DNA from: Capillimicrobium parvum
GTDB lineage: Bacteria; Actinomycetota; Thermoleophilia; Solirubrobacterales; Solirubrobacteraceae
Direction of reading: 5' to 3'
Assembly: GCF_021172045.1 (NCBI RefSeq)
Contig: NZ_CP087164.1
Coordinates: forward strand, 3,782,001 to 3,846,000
Length of the DNA stretch: 64,000 nt
Shown: positions 1 through 8,597 of the stretch, in pieces
Numbering within the stretch: the stretch's first letter is position 1
How the letters are laid out: every line of letters starts with the position of its first letter
The notes under the pieces: model-generated
What the model saw: the letters and a program-made list of their open reading frames with translations, nothing else
Databases searched by the model: none
What the model was told of the DNA's origin: nothing
Program-made: the position numbers and the translations under genes

Positions 1-1
1 C

Positions 2-1348
2 ACGCTGGTGGAGCCCGGCTCGGTGGTCAAGACCTACAGCATGGGCGCCGGCTGGCAGCAGTTCGGCCCGGACCACCGCGTCGTCACGCCGGTCAAGCGC
101 AGCGGGCGGCTCACGGGCGGCAGGCTGCGCGGAAACCTGATCCTCGTCGGCCAGGGCGACATGACGATGGGCGGCCGCACCAAGCCCAACGGCGACGTCG
201 ACTTCACCAACCTCGACCACAACGACGCCAACGACCTGCCCGGAGCGACGCTGACGCCGGAGAACCCGCTCGCCGGGCTCGACCAGCTCGCCCAGCAGGT
301 CCGGGCGTCCGGCGTGCGCCGCGTGTCCGGCGACGTCATCGTCGACGACCGGCTCTTCGAGACGTTCCACCTCGAGAACGGCCCGGTCACGCCGATCATC
401 ATCAACAACAACCTCATCGACTTCACGACGACCCCGCGCGGCGTGGGCCGGACGGCCAAGGTGGTCATGCGGCCCGTGGTCGCCCCGTGGAAGGTCACGA
501 GCCAGGTGCGGACGGTGGCGGCCGGCGGAACGACCAAGATCAAGGTGACGTCGCCGGCGCACGGCAGGGTGGTGCTCACCGGCACGATCGCCGCCGACAG
601 CGACCCGGCCGTCAACACGTACGCCTTCGAGGACCCGGCCCGGTACGCGCGCACCGCGTTCATCGAGGCGCTGCGCGGCGCCGGCGTCAAGGTGAAGGCC
701 AACGCCGTCGCCGCCAACCCGGTGCGCCTGCTGCCCTCCAAGCGCGCCGTCACGGCCCTGCCGGCCGTCGCGCGTCTGCAGTCGCTGTCGCTCGACCAGG
801 AGGCCACGTACGTCCTGAAGGTCAGCTACAACCGAGGCGCCCAGACGATGATCTGCCTCCTGGCGGTCGCCGCGGGCAGCACCAAGTGCGACGACGGCCT
901 GGCCAAGGCCCAGCAGATCTGGAGCGCGGCGGGACTCGACACCGACGGGGCGGTCCTGATCGACGGCTCCGGGCTGACCGGCAACCTGATCACGGCCGAC
1001 AACCAGGTGCAGCTGCAGACGATCATGGCCCGGCGCCCGGACGCTGCCGCCTGGCAGGCGACGCTGCCGATCATGGGCGTCGACGGATCGCTAGCCCTCG
1101 TCCAGCCGGGCGGTCCGGCGAGCGGCAAGATCTTCGCCAAGACGGGAACCCTCGCCTCCGGCGATCTGTTCAACGACCGGATCCTGTTCCCGGCGAAGGC
1201 GCTCGGCGGCTACATCGACGCGCGCAGCGGCCGGCGGCTCGCGTTCGCCATCGTCGCCGCCAACTCCGTGTTCACGACCATCGAGGGGGCCTTCGCCGCC
1301 AACGACGACGTGGGCAAGGTGGCCACGCTCATCCAGCAGGGCTACTGA
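2..1348 (+). CDS. dacB: D-alanyl-D-alanine carboxypeptidase/endopeptidase, PBP4 (DacB) family, 5' end outside window
   Basis: Penicillin-binding protein 4 type serine peptidase that trims or cleaves peptidoglycan cross-bridges outside the membrane. All three penicillin-binding motifs are visible: SVVK with the nucleophilic serine (nt 20-31), SYN (nt 824-832) and KTG (nt 1139-1147), as well as the family's DGSGL stretch before KTG. The frame is open to the left edge and SxxK lies only seven codons in, so the signal peptide and start lie upstream of the window. The next gene, convergent, is a paralogue with the same domain order. A housekeeping cell-wall function, unrelated to the catabolic genes that follow. 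Confidence 0.93.
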   Translation, partial: TLVEPGSVVKTYSMGAGWQQFGPDHRVVTPVKRSGRLTGGRLRGNLILVGQGDMTMGGRTKPNGDVDFTNLDHNDANDLPGATLTPENPLAGLDQLAQQVRASGVRRVSGDVIVDDRLFETFHLENGPVTPIIINNNLIDFTTTPRGVGRTAKVVMRPVVAPWKVTSQVRTVAAGGTTKIKVTSPAHGRVVLTGTIAADSDPAVNTYAFEDPARYARTAFIEALRGAGVKVKANAVAANPVRLLPSKRAVTALPAVARLQSLSLDQEATYVLKVSYNRGAQTMICLLAVAAGSTKCDDGLAKAQQIWSAAGLDTDGAVLIDGSGLTGNLITADNQVQLQTIMARRPDAAAWQATLPIMGVDGSLALVQPGGPASGKIFAKTGTLASGDLFNDRILFPAKALGGYIDARSGRRLAFAIVAANSVFTTIEGAFAANDDVGKVATLIQQGY

Positions 1349-1367
1349 CCGGCCCGGCGCGGCTTGG

Positions 1368-2939
1368 TCAGAGGCTCTGCTGGAGCGCCTCGGTCATGAG
1401 GCCCTGGCCGCGGAAGATGTCGAGGATGTCGGTGAACTCCCGCAGCGGGACGTTGTTGACCATCAGCGCGAAGGACAGCCGGCGGCCGCTCTGCGTCGTG
1501 ATGTACCCGACGAGCGTCTGAGCCAGGAGGAGGGTCCGGCCGTCCGGCGTGTTCGTGGCCCTCGTGCCGGTCTTGGCGAAGACGTGCCCGGCCGCCGGTG
1601 AGTCCTCGAGCGTCGTCGCCAGCGACCCGTCACGGCCGAGGATCGGCAGCCCGGCCTCGAGGGCCGGGCCGTAGGGCTGACCCGCCACGGCCCGGTGGAA
1701 CGCGGTCATGTCGCCGGGCGTCGCGCGCGCGACGTCGATGCTGCCGGCCGGGTCGAACAGGAACGTCGACGCCGGCGACACCCCCAGCGGGGTCACTGTC
1801 CGCATCATGCCGGCGGCGGCGTCGTTGCAGTCGCGGCTGCCGCGGGCGACGGCCACGAGGCACCCGAACAGCTGGGCGCCGCGGTTGTAGCTGACCTTCA
1901 GCACGATCTTCACGTACTCAGACAGCGGCGGCGAGACGAACTGCGCCACGCGGCTGCCGCTCGGGTACCGGCCGCGCCTGGGCAGGAGCCGCTGCCGGTT
2001 CGGCGCCGGCGCCGGCGCGTCGACGCGGACGCCGGCGCGCTCGAGCGCCTCGACGAAGGCGGTGCGAGCGAACCGCGCCGGGTCCGGCAGCACGAACTTC
2101 TGCAGCTGAGGGTCCGCTCCAGCGGGGATCTCGCCGTGCACCTCGATCACGCCGTGGCCGGCATCCTCGACGGAGAGCGCAGTCTCGCCGCCCGGGGGCG
2201 TCGTCTTCGCCCGGCTGACGACGCGGTAGGCGGAGGTGTGGGGACGCCAGCGCACCGTGGCGCGCCGGCCCGGTGACGTCGGCGCGACCGTGATGTCGAT
2301 CAGGTTCTCGTTGATCCAGATCGAGTCGATCGGTCCGTCCGGCCAGCCGTCGAACGGCGTGAAGAGCCGGTTGTCGACAACAACGTCGCCGCTCACCCGC
2401 CGGATGCCCGACCGCCGCACGGCGCGAGCCAGCTGCCGGACGCCGGCGAGCGGATCCACTCCTTCGAGCTGCTGCGCGAAGGGGAGCGTGCCCGCCTCGT
2501 TGTGGTCGAAGTCGGTGAAGGCGAGGGTGTCGTCGGGCCGGTTGCGCAGGCCGAAGCTGAAGTCTCCGGTGCCGACCAGCGCGAGATCGCCGCGCAGGAC
2601 CCCTCGGCGAACGCGGCCCAGGGCGTGGACCGGCGTGCGGAACCGGTAGCCGGGGCCGAGCGCGCGAAGCACCGCGGCCGCCGCGTAGTCCTTGATGATC
2701 GAGCCGGGGACGAACTGCTCGTTGGCGTTGCGCCGGTACAGCGACTCGCCGGTCGCCATGTCGACAACGTCCCAGCCCCATGTGCTGTTCGCGTAGCGCG
2801 CCTCGCCGGTCACGGCATCGAAGGCGCCGGTGACGGAGGCAGGGACCTCGGCGGCGGCCGGCTGGGCCGCCGGCAACCCCACAGCCATGACCGCGACGGT
2901 CAGGGTTGCGGCCCAGCGCAGAAAGCCCCGCCCGCCCAT
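1368..2939 (-). CDS. dacB: D-alanyl-D-alanine carboxypeptidase, PBP4 (DacB) family paralogue
   Basis: Exported PBP4-family peptidase of 523 residues. I chose the ATG at 2939 because it opens a clear Sec signal peptide (MGGRG..., hydrophobic core about residues 8-22, cleavage likely after the AAA near residue 30); the frame is open further upstream but without export features. Catalytic motifs are SIIK (Ser80), SYN (Ser350) and KTG (Lys456). The DGSGL stretch found in its neighbour is here FDPAGS, so that conserved loop has diverged. It is convergent with the paralogue at 2-1348, 19 nt apart, which fits an inverted duplication or parallel recruitment. Peptidoglycan trimming is the expected role. 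Confidence 0.9.
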   Translation of the reverse strand: MGGRGFLRWAATLTVAVMAVGLPAAQPAAAEVPASVTGAFDAVTGEARYANSTWGWDVVDMATGESLYRRNANEQFVPGSIIKDYAAAAVLRALGPGYRFRTPVHALGRVRRGVLRGDLALVGTGDFSFGLRNRPDDTLAFTDFDHNEAGTLPFAQQLEGVDPLAGVRQLARAVRRSGIRRVSGDVVVDNRLFTPFDGWPDGPIDSIWINENLIDITVAPTSPGRRATVRWRPHTSAYRVVSRAKTTPPGGETALSVEDAGHGVIEVHGEIPAGADPQLQKFVLPDPARFARTAFVEALERAGVRVDAPAPAPNRQRLLPRRGRYPSGSRVAQFVSPPLSEYVKIVLKVSYNRGAQLFGCLVAVARGSRDCNDAAAGMMRTVTPLGVSPASTFLFDPAGSIDVARATPGDMTAFHRAVAGQPYGPALEAGLPILGRDGSLATTLEDSPAAGHVFAKTGTRATNTPDGRTLLLAQTLVGYITTQSGRRLSFALMVNNVPLREFTDILDIFRGQGLMTEALQQSL

Positions 2940-3178
2940 GGACGCGAGGGTATCCGCTTCACCGCGGCCGTGCCGGATCTCTTCGCTCCGGCGATCGGAG
3001 CGCTCGATCATGAACCCGCGTGACTTCGAGTCATTCACCGACGCAGACGGCACGAGCGGCCGGTTGATCCAGGATCGCCGTGCGGGGGTCGGATCGCCGC
3101 CTCCCCCGGTACCTTTGTCGCCGCACCGCTGACCCGCACGCCGGCCGGTCGGCACGACCCCGATGGGAGCCGGAGACG

Positions 3179-3406
3179 ATGCCAGACACGGAACGCCGCA
3201 CCGACGCGCCACCGACCACGGAGATCACGCTCGCCTCGGGCCTGCAGCTGTCCGTGGCCGGATCGTGCCGCGACGTCGAGGCGGCGATCGTCGGCGCGGC
3301 CCGCGGGGCGATGATGGAGCTCGCGTGGCTCGACGACGCCGCGACGGGGCAGCCGGTCGGCGTCAACCCCGACCACGTGCAGACGCTACGCGCGCACCCC
3401 GGCTGA
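3179..3406 (+). CDS. small hypothetical protein, 75 aa
   Basis: Short reading frame starting at an ATG preceded by GGAG and GGAGA at 3165-3175, a good ribosome binding site. The product begins MPDTERRTD and ends with VNPDHVQTLR and a few residues more. That ending resembles the strand-turn-strand end of small FlbD-like beta proteins of actinobacteria, but this is only a resemblance. No signal peptide or membrane segment. It stands alone between two minus-strand genes; 239 bp upstream carry nothing I can name. Function unknown. Confidence 0.55.
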   Translation: MPDTERRTDAPPTTEITLASGLQLSVAGSCRDVEAAIVGAARGAMMELAWLDDAATGQPVGVNPDHVQTLRAHPG

Positions 3407-3413
3407 GCGGCGG

Positions 3414-4784
3414 TCAGCCCGCCGCCGCGCCGACCCGCTCGAGCGCTTCGCGCGACGCCCGTTCGCCCGCCGAGATCGCGCCCTCGATCCAGTCGTTCTG
3501 CGGCAGGCCCGTCTCGGCGCCGGCCCAGACGATCGGGCCGATCGGGGCGCGCAGCGACGGGCCGACGGTCGACAGCGTGCCGCACCCCAGTCCGGTCCCG
3601 CAGCCCAGCGACCATGGGTCGCCGACCCAGCTGAAGAGGTGCACCTCGACCGGTGCCGGACCGTCGCCGAAGTAGTTGCCGACCTGCTCGACGAAGAGCT
3701 GCTTGGCCGCCTCCTCGTCGCCCATCACGTCCGACCAGCGCGCGACGTCGCGGCCGGTGATCGGCGCAAAGCCCACCAGCCGTCCGGCGCCCTCGTCGTC
3801 GGGACCGGTGGCGTCGACCAGGACCCAGACCGGGTCCTGGCCGAGCCCGAGCCCCATATAGCCCTTCTCGCGCCACCACGGCTCGTCGTAGATCGCCTGG
3901 AACTTGATGCCGTGGCCCATCAGATAGCGGTCCTGCAGGCGGTCGCGGGCCGGCGGCAGCCGCGGCTCCCACTCGATGCGCGGGCACAGCGCCGGCGCGA
4001 TCGCCACGACGAGCGCTTCGGCGCGGATCGCGCCGCGGTCGGTGTGCACGGTCACGCCGCCGGCGGCGTGCTCGACGCGGCGCACCGGCGCCTGCTCGAA
4101 GATGCGGTCGCGCAGCGGCTCGGCCACGCGCGTGACGAGGTCGGACGTCCCGCCCTGAAGGCGGTGCGAAGTCCCCATCTCCCACTGCTCCCACAGGCCC
4201 ATCGCGTGAAGCGTCCACAGGCAGAACAGCAGCGACAGCTCCTCGAACGCGCCGCCCATGAAGTAGAACTCCGCCGCCAGTCCGGCCCGCGCGCCCGGAT
4301 CCGCCACGTTCGCGTCGACCCACTGCAGCAGCGTCTGGGCGTCCCACTCCGCTGCCCGGGGCGCGTTCCAGGGATCCTCGATCGGCACCTGCGCGGCCAT
4401 CGCATCCAATGCCTTCGTGGCGGCGTGCAGCGCCGCGCCGCTGTCCGGCGTCTTCTCGTACGGAAACGCCTCGAGCAGCCGCTCGCCCTCGTGGTAGCGC
4501 ACCAGCTGTCCCTCGCCGACTCCCATGGGGATGATCGGCACGCCGAGCTCGTCCGCGAGCGCCCTGATCGACGCCATGTGCTCGCCGACCAGCTCGCCGC
4601 CGGCCTCGAGCACCCGGCCCGACGGCGTCACGACCCGCTTCAGGCGCCCGCCGACGCGGTCGCGCGCCTCGACGACCGCCACGTCGACGCCGGCCGCGGC
4701 GAGCCGGCGGGCCGCGACGAGGCCGGAGATGCCGGCGCCGACGACGACGACGTCGGCGCGCTCGGGAAGGGCGGGCAGGGTCAT
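3414..4784 (-). CDS. flavin amine oxidase (monoamine oxidase-like FAD oxidoreductase)
   Basis: FAD-dependent amine oxidase family, 456 residues. The N-terminus has the dinucleotide-binding fold with GAGISG at residues 16-21 and the ribose-binding acidic residue in VVEARDRVGG near residue 39; the C-terminus has the matching FAD motif (GAETGLPQNDWIEGA). A lysine in GHGIKFQAIYDEPWW corresponds in position to the conserved active-site lysine of the family. ATG at 4784 overlaps the stop of the upstream P450 in an ATGA, so translation is probably coupled. Last gene of the five-gene operon that starts at 8466. Likely oxidises an amine or C-N bond of the pathway intermediate; substrate not deducible. 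Confidence 0.82.
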   Translation of the reverse strand: MTLPALPERADVVVVGAGISGLVAARRLAAAGVDVAVVEARDRVGGRLKRVVTPSGRVLEAGGELVGEHMASIRALADELGVPIIPMGVGEGQLVRYHEGERLLEAFPYEKTPDSGAALHAATKALDAMAAQVPIEDPWNAPRAAEWDAQTLLQWVDANVADPGARAGLAAEFYFMGGAFEELSLLFCLWTLHAMGLWEQWEMGTSHRLQGGTSDLVTRVAEPLRDRIFEQAPVRRVEHAAGGVTVHTDRGAIRAEALVVAIAPALCPRIEWEPRLPPARDRLQDRYLMGHGIKFQAIYDEPWWREKGYMGLGLGQDPVWVLVDATGPDDEGAGRLVGFAPITGRDVARWSDVMGDEEAAKQLFVEQVGNYFGDGPAPVEVHLFSWVGDPWSLGCGTGLGCGTLSTVGPSLRAPIGPIVWAGAETGLPQNDWIEGAISAGERASREALERVGAAAG

Positions 4785-6079
4785 GCGGAGTCCTCCGGGG
4801 TGAACGTCAGGTGGACGGCGGTCGGGACGCGGAAGCCGAAGCTCGGCTCGGGCCGCAGGTCGCTGCGCTGCTCGTCGAGGCGGATGTCGCGCAGGCGATC
4901 GAGCACCTTGTTGACGGTGACGTCCGCCTGCAGGCGGGCCATCTGGGCGCCCGCGCAGCGGTGCGCGCCGCGGCCCAGGGTCAGCTGGTTGCGCTCGAGG
5001 TTGCGCCGCGAGACGTCGAACGACGCGGGATCCGGGAACTCCGCCGGGTCGTGGTTGCCCGCGATCGTCGCCACCAGGACGAGCGAGCCCGCGGGGATCT
5101 CGACGTCGCCCACGGTCGCGTCGGCCACGCACTGGCGAAACAGCCATGGCACCGGCGACTCGGTCCGCAGCGCCTCGAGCATGAACTGGCGGATCAGCGA
5201 GCGGTCGGCGCGCAGGCGCTCCTGCAGCTGCGGATCGCGGCCGATCCGCGCCAGCATGTCCGCGAGGTGGCCGCCCATCGCGTGGTCGGCACCGAAGATC
5301 GTCACGGTCAGGTGCTTGGCGAGCGCGTTGGGGTCCAGCGCGCCGTCGCGCTCGACCTGGAGGCGCACCACGTCTGTGACGTAGTCGTTCTCGACCGGCT
5401 CGGCGTGCCTGCGCTCGACGAGCTCGACGCACAGCTCGAGCATCCCCATCCAGCTCTCGCGGAGCTCGTCGAGCAGCTCCTGCGGCGCCGCCGGGTTGTT
5501 GTCGGCCACCGACAGCACGGCGGACAGGCGCTTGATGAGCGGGTCGGCCTGCTCCGGCAGGCCCATGATGCGCCGGACGACGTGCAGCGCCATGGGGTCG
5601 GTGAACTGGTGGCGGAAGTCACACCGGCCGTCCGCGGCGAAGGCGTCGATCAGCCCGTCGACGACCTCCTCCACCATCGGCCGGAAGCTCTCGAGGCGGT
5701 CGCGCTCCACGAGCTGGAGCACCCAGCTGCGCTTGACCTTGTGGTCGGCGCCGTCGGCGAAGAAGACGTTGCGGTCCTCGTAGAACGTCGGCACGCCGGG
5801 GCGCGGCGAGGGCACGGCGTTGGCCTCGAAGGCGGGCAGGACGCCGGAGAGGTCGTTCACGAAGACGTCCGCGCGGGTGAGCACCGACGCGCACTCCTCG
5901 AAGCCGGTCACGAGGTAGGTGACGACGCCCTCGGGACTGGGCTCGCGATAGCGGTACACCGGCGCCTGGTCACGGATCTCCTCGAAGTACCGGAACGGGC
6001 AGCGGAGGGTGTCCTCGTCGGGCGGCCAGGCGTCGAAGCCCTCGAGCGCCGGCGTGCCCGCGGCTGCGTGGTCCGTCAT
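4781..6079 (-). CDS. cytochrome P450
   Basis: Soluble bacterial P450 of 432 residues. Heme-binding loop LGRGAHRCAGAQ places the proximal cysteine at residue 375; the K-helix ExxR is EALR. The I-helix, where most P450s have (A/G)GxDTT, reads FGADHAMGGHL: the acid is present but the oxygen-activating threonine is not. This suggests an atypical proton-delivery route or an altered reaction. Overlaps both neighbours by 4 nt (ATGA at 4781-4784 and 6076-6079), between a flavin monooxygenase and an amine oxidase. No ferredoxin or reductase gene is adjacent, so redox partners come from elsewhere. Confidence 0.92.
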   Translation of the reverse strand: MTDHAAAGTPALEGFDAWPPDEDTLRCPFRYFEEIRDQAPVYRYREPSPEGVVTYLVTGFEECASVLTRADVFVNDLSGVLPAFEANAVPSPRPGVPTFYEDRNVFFADGADHKVKRSWVLQLVERDRLESFRPMVEEVVDGLIDAFAADGRCDFRHQFTDPMALHVVRRIMGLPEQADPLIKRLSAVLSVADNNPAAPQELLDELRESWMGMLELCVELVERRHAEPVENDYVTDVVRLQVERDGALDPNALAKHLTVTIFGADHAMGGHLADMLARIGRDPQLQERLRADRSLIRQFMLEALRTESPVPWLFRQCVADATVGDVEIPAGSLVLVATIAGNHDPAEFPDPASFDVSRRNLERNQLTLGRGAHRCAGAQMARLQADVTVNKVLDRLRDIRLDEQRSDLRPEPSFGFRVPTAVHLTFTPEDSA

Positions 6080-7398
6080 GGCTGCGCTTCCTCCATCGGG
6101 TTCGTGGTCAGGCCGTCCTCGCCGTACAGTTCGAGCCGGCGCCCGTCCGGGGTGTTGACGACCGGCATCCCCGCGTAGCGCGGCGCGCGGGCGACGAACT
6201 CCGTCGCGGTGCGGTAGCCGGCACGCGGCTCGCGCTGCCACACCGCCCGGCCGTCCCCCTTGGGCCGGAAGTGCGGCATGACCTCCTCGGCGAGCAGCGT
6301 GATCGACTTGTGCTGCAGCCACGTGGGCGCGCTCCACGGCTCCGTCACGATGACCCGGCCGGCACCCATCTCGCCGGTGACCTCGGCGAGGCGCTCGCGC
6401 ACCGTCTCCGGCGAACCGGCGATGACCGAGCCGCTGTCGATCATCTCCTTCCAGGTCAGCTTGGAGGGGTCCGAGCTGCGATAGCCGCCGGCCATCATGC
6501 CGCGCAGCGACGCCATGCTCACATGACCGGGCGGGAACGACTCGTGAAACGGGAACCGGAACACGTTCTGGACGCCCCACAGCTCGTGGTGCTCGATCTC
6601 GCGCTGCGCCTCCCGGTCGGATTCCGACACATGCACCTCGAGCACCGCCGTTATCTGCTTCGGATCGGCCTCGTAGCCGCTCTGGCGGCACAGCTCGCGG
6701 AACGTCTCGCAGTTGCGCAGCAGCACCGGCCGCGGGACGAGGATCGCCTGATACGTGAAGCCGTACTTCGCCGCCAGCTCCAGGCTCTCGCGCGAGCCCG
6801 CGGCGGGGATGAAGACCGGCGGGTGGGGCTGCTGGCGCGGCTTGGGCCACACGTTGACGTACGGGATGTGGAAGTGGTCGCCCTCCCAGGCGAACGGCCC
6901 GTCCTCCGTCCAGATCCTGTGCAGCAGCGCCACCGCCTCGCGGTAGCGCGATCGCGCGTGAGCCGGGTTCGTGACGCCCTGCGCGTGGTACTGGACGCCG
7001 ATCCCCACCGGCAGGCCGACGGTCAGCCGCCCGCCCGAGACCATGTCGACGAGCGCGATCTCCTCGGCCAGCCGCACCGGCGACAGGTAGGCGTTGGCGA
7101 TCGGCCCGACCGCGGCGATCCGGATTCCCTCGGTCTCCCCCGCGAGCCACGCCGCGCCGGTCAGCGCGTTGCCGAACAGCGCCAGCGGATGGTTGTGCTG
7201 CTCGAAGATCAGCGCGCCGTCGAAGCCCAGCTCCTCGGCCTTGCGCGTGCTGGCGAGCACGCGGTCGTAGACGCGCTGCCCCAGATCGGGGTCGTAGGCG
7301 CTGTTGGACAGGTCGATGCCGATCGACTCGCGATCGTCGGCCGGCGGGAACCACAGGTAGGTGGCGTCGACCATCGAATAGAACTCGAGCTCGTGCAT
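6076..7398 (-). CDS. LLM-class flavin-dependent oxidoreductase (luciferase-like monooxygenase), copy 1
   Basis: Member of the bacterial luciferase-like TIM-barrel family, 440 residues, normally using reduced FMN from a separate reductase to insert oxygen. Family signatures are the N-terminal MHELEFYSM strand, the EQHNHPLA stretch, GPIANAYLSP(V/I)RLAEEIALVD and the GLPVGIG-QYHAQGV loop. Start ATG at 7398 overlaps the stop of the upstream alpha/beta hydrolase by 1 nt. The same hydrolase-then-LLM pair occurs at 13419-11252 and 62502-60350, so the two proteins probably act in sequence on one substrate. No flavin reductase is encoded nearby. Confidence 0.88.
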   Translation of the reverse strand: MHELEFYSMVDATYLWFPPADDRESIGIDLSNSAYDPDLGQRVYDRVLASTRKAEELGFDGALIFEQHNHPLALFGNALTGAAWLAGETEGIRIAAVGPIANAYLSPVRLAEEIALVDMVSGGRLTVGLPVGIGVQYHAQGVTNPAHARSRYREAVALLHRIWTEDGPFAWEGDHFHIPYVNVWPKPRQQPHPPVFIPAAGSRESLELAAKYGFTYQAILVPRPVLLRNCETFRELCRQSGYEADPKQITAVLEVHVSESDREAQREIEHHELWGVQNVFRFPFHESFPPGHVSMASLRGMMAGGYRSSDPSKLTWKEMIDSGSVIAGSPETVRERLAEVTGEMGAGRVIVTEPWSAPTWLQHKSITLLAEEVMPHFRPKGDGRAVWQREPRAGYRTATEFVARAPRYAGMPVVNTPDGRRLELYGEDGLTTNPMEEAQP

Positions 7399-8186
7399 CA
7401 GCGGCCTCCGATCAGGGTCGCGACCTGCTCGGCCGTCCGCTCGGCCTCCTGCGCGATCAGGCCGTGGCCGGTTGGCCCGTCCTTGCCCGCCACGGTGGCG
7501 ACGGCGGCGACGCCGAGGATCTCCGCGTAGCGGTCGGCGTGGGCGCGCGGGAGGATCCGGTCCTCCTGCGCGGCGATCACCTGCGCGGGGCAGCGCACAC
7601 GGCCCAGCCGGCGGTCGAGCTTGTGGTCGTAGCGCGGGTTCCACGCGACCTTGGCGAACGCGGTCAGCTCGGCGTAGGACTGAAACAGCGTCTCGTCGCC
7701 CTCGTCGAACTGGTCGGCGTAGGCGTCCGCCCGGCCGTTGAGGCAGAGGTCGAGATAGCGCTCACGGCTCATGCGGAAGATGTCGGTGGGGGTGTGGCCC
7801 GGCACGCGCAGGCCGAGGGGCGCGATGAGCGTGAGGCTGCGCAGCCGCTCGGGATAGAACGCGGCGATCTCGGCCGCGATCCAGCCGCCGAACGAGTGGC
7901 CGACGAGATGCAGCGGCCCCAGGTCGAGCAGGTCGGCCAGCTCGGCGTAGTGCAGCACGAGGTCGTCGAAGCCCTCGAGCCAGTCGGGCAGCGGCGTGTC
8001 GCCGAAGCCGGGGTGCTCGGGGGCGACGAGATCGCCGTACTGCGACAGCGCCTCGTGGAACGGCAGCCAGCGACGGGTCATCCCGACGCCGTGCAGGTGG
8101 AGGATCGGTTCGCCCGCGCCTTGGCGGCGGTACGCGACGTCCACGCCGCGTACCTCGACACGGCGGACCGGCGGCGCGTCAGCCAC
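7398..8186 (-). CDS. alpha/beta hydrolase paired with LLM oxygenase, copy 1 (Ser nucleophile)
   Basis: Alpha/beta-hydrolase fold protein of 262 residues resembling meta-cleavage-product hydrolases. Oxyanion-side LHGVG at 31-35, nucleophile elbow GHSFGG with Ser98, acid Asp209 in AQEDR, and His241 in GPTGHGL. The classical triad is complete here, unlike in the two other LLM-paired copies (Thr109 and Ala113 at the same place). Its 5' end overlaps the small gene at 8179-8466 and its 3' end overlaps the LLM gene. Probably processes the product of the coupled oxygenase; the reaction could be C-C or ester hydrolysis. Confidence 0.86.
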   Translation of the reverse strand: MADAPPVRRVEVRGVDVAYRRQGAGEPILHLHGVGMTRRWLPFHEALSQYGDLVAPEHPGFGDTPLPDWLEGFDDLVLHYAELADLLDLGPLHLVGHSFGGWIAAEIAAFYPERLRSLTLIAPLGLRVPGHTPTDIFRMSRERYLDLCLNGRADAYADQFDEGDETLFQSYAELTAFAKVAWNPRYDHKLDRRLGRVRCPAQVIAAQEDRILPRAHADRYAEILGVAAVATVAGKDGPTGHGLIAQEAERTAEQVATLIGGR

Positions 8187-8466
8187 CCTCGACCACCGTG
8201 TACACCGTGTCCTGCGCCGGCGCGCCGAGCAGCTCGCCGTACCTGCGGATCGAGGGGGCGGCCTCGGCGATGAACGCGTCGTAGTCCTCGCGGCTGGCGA
8301 ACTCGTCGAGGTCCATGACCTCGCCGTCGCGAGCGGTGCGGCGGTGCCCGGTCATGTACTTCTGGGCGGCCGCCATGATGGCCTGCATCACCTCGGCGTT
8401 GTCGGCCTCGACCTGCTGGACCTTCTCGAGGTCGTGCGGGATGCGGACGGTGCAGATGACGGCCAT
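8179..8466 (-). CDS. small hypothetical protein, 95 aa, first gene of oxygenase operon
   Basis: Small soluble protein with no signal peptide, overlapping the downstream hydrolase by 8 nt, so it belongs to the operon. The pattern of a short beta strand (AVICTVRIP), a helix rich in Ala/Met/Gln, a central DxDEFASREDYDAFI stretch and a final strand (TVYTVVEGG) is compatible with a dimeric alpha/beta-barrel fold such as small monooxygenases or EthD-like proteins. I cannot identify a family motif, so the function is open. It is the operon's first gene, next to the two operator-like sites in the divergent region before the IclR gene. Confidence 0.6.
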   Translation of the reverse strand: MAVICTVRIPHDLEKVQQVEADNAEVMQAIMAAAQKYMTGHRRTARDGEVMDLDEFASREDYDAFIAEAAPSIRRYGELLGAPAQDTVYTVVEGG

Positions 8467-8501
8467 GGTTGCTCCTCGGTCGGCAAGAATCGTGCAATGA
8501 C

Positions 8502-8516
8502 GTACGTATATCGAAC
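8502..8516. promoter_or_regulatory. operator-like element (regulon motif), site 1a
   Basis: GTACGTATATCGAAC; its reverse complement GTTCGATATACGTAC matches the recurring GTTCGATATTCGRNC element at most positions. It lies 35 bp upstream of the minus-strand oxygenase operon. Confidence 0.5.
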
Positions 8517-8550
8517 ATCAGGCGGAAAGGGGAGTCCCTGACACCAGATC

Positions 8551-8565
8551 GGTCGATATTCGGTC
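8551..8565. promoter_or_regulatory. operator-like element (regulon motif), site 1b
   Basis: GGTCGATATTCGGTC, one of the best copies of the recurring element. It lies 32 bp before the GTG of the IclR gene and 49 bp from site 1a, so the pair could control both divergent transcripts. Confidence 0.55.
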
Positions 8566-8597
8566 GTCGATGCTCCTGAGCAGCTATCGTTCCCCGC

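Noticed and set aside
4781-7354. Possible long fusion protein ending in the P450
   Set aside because: The part before MTDHAAAG is an Arg-rich translation of the LLM gene in another frame; the ATGA overlap at 6076-6079 marks the real P450 start.
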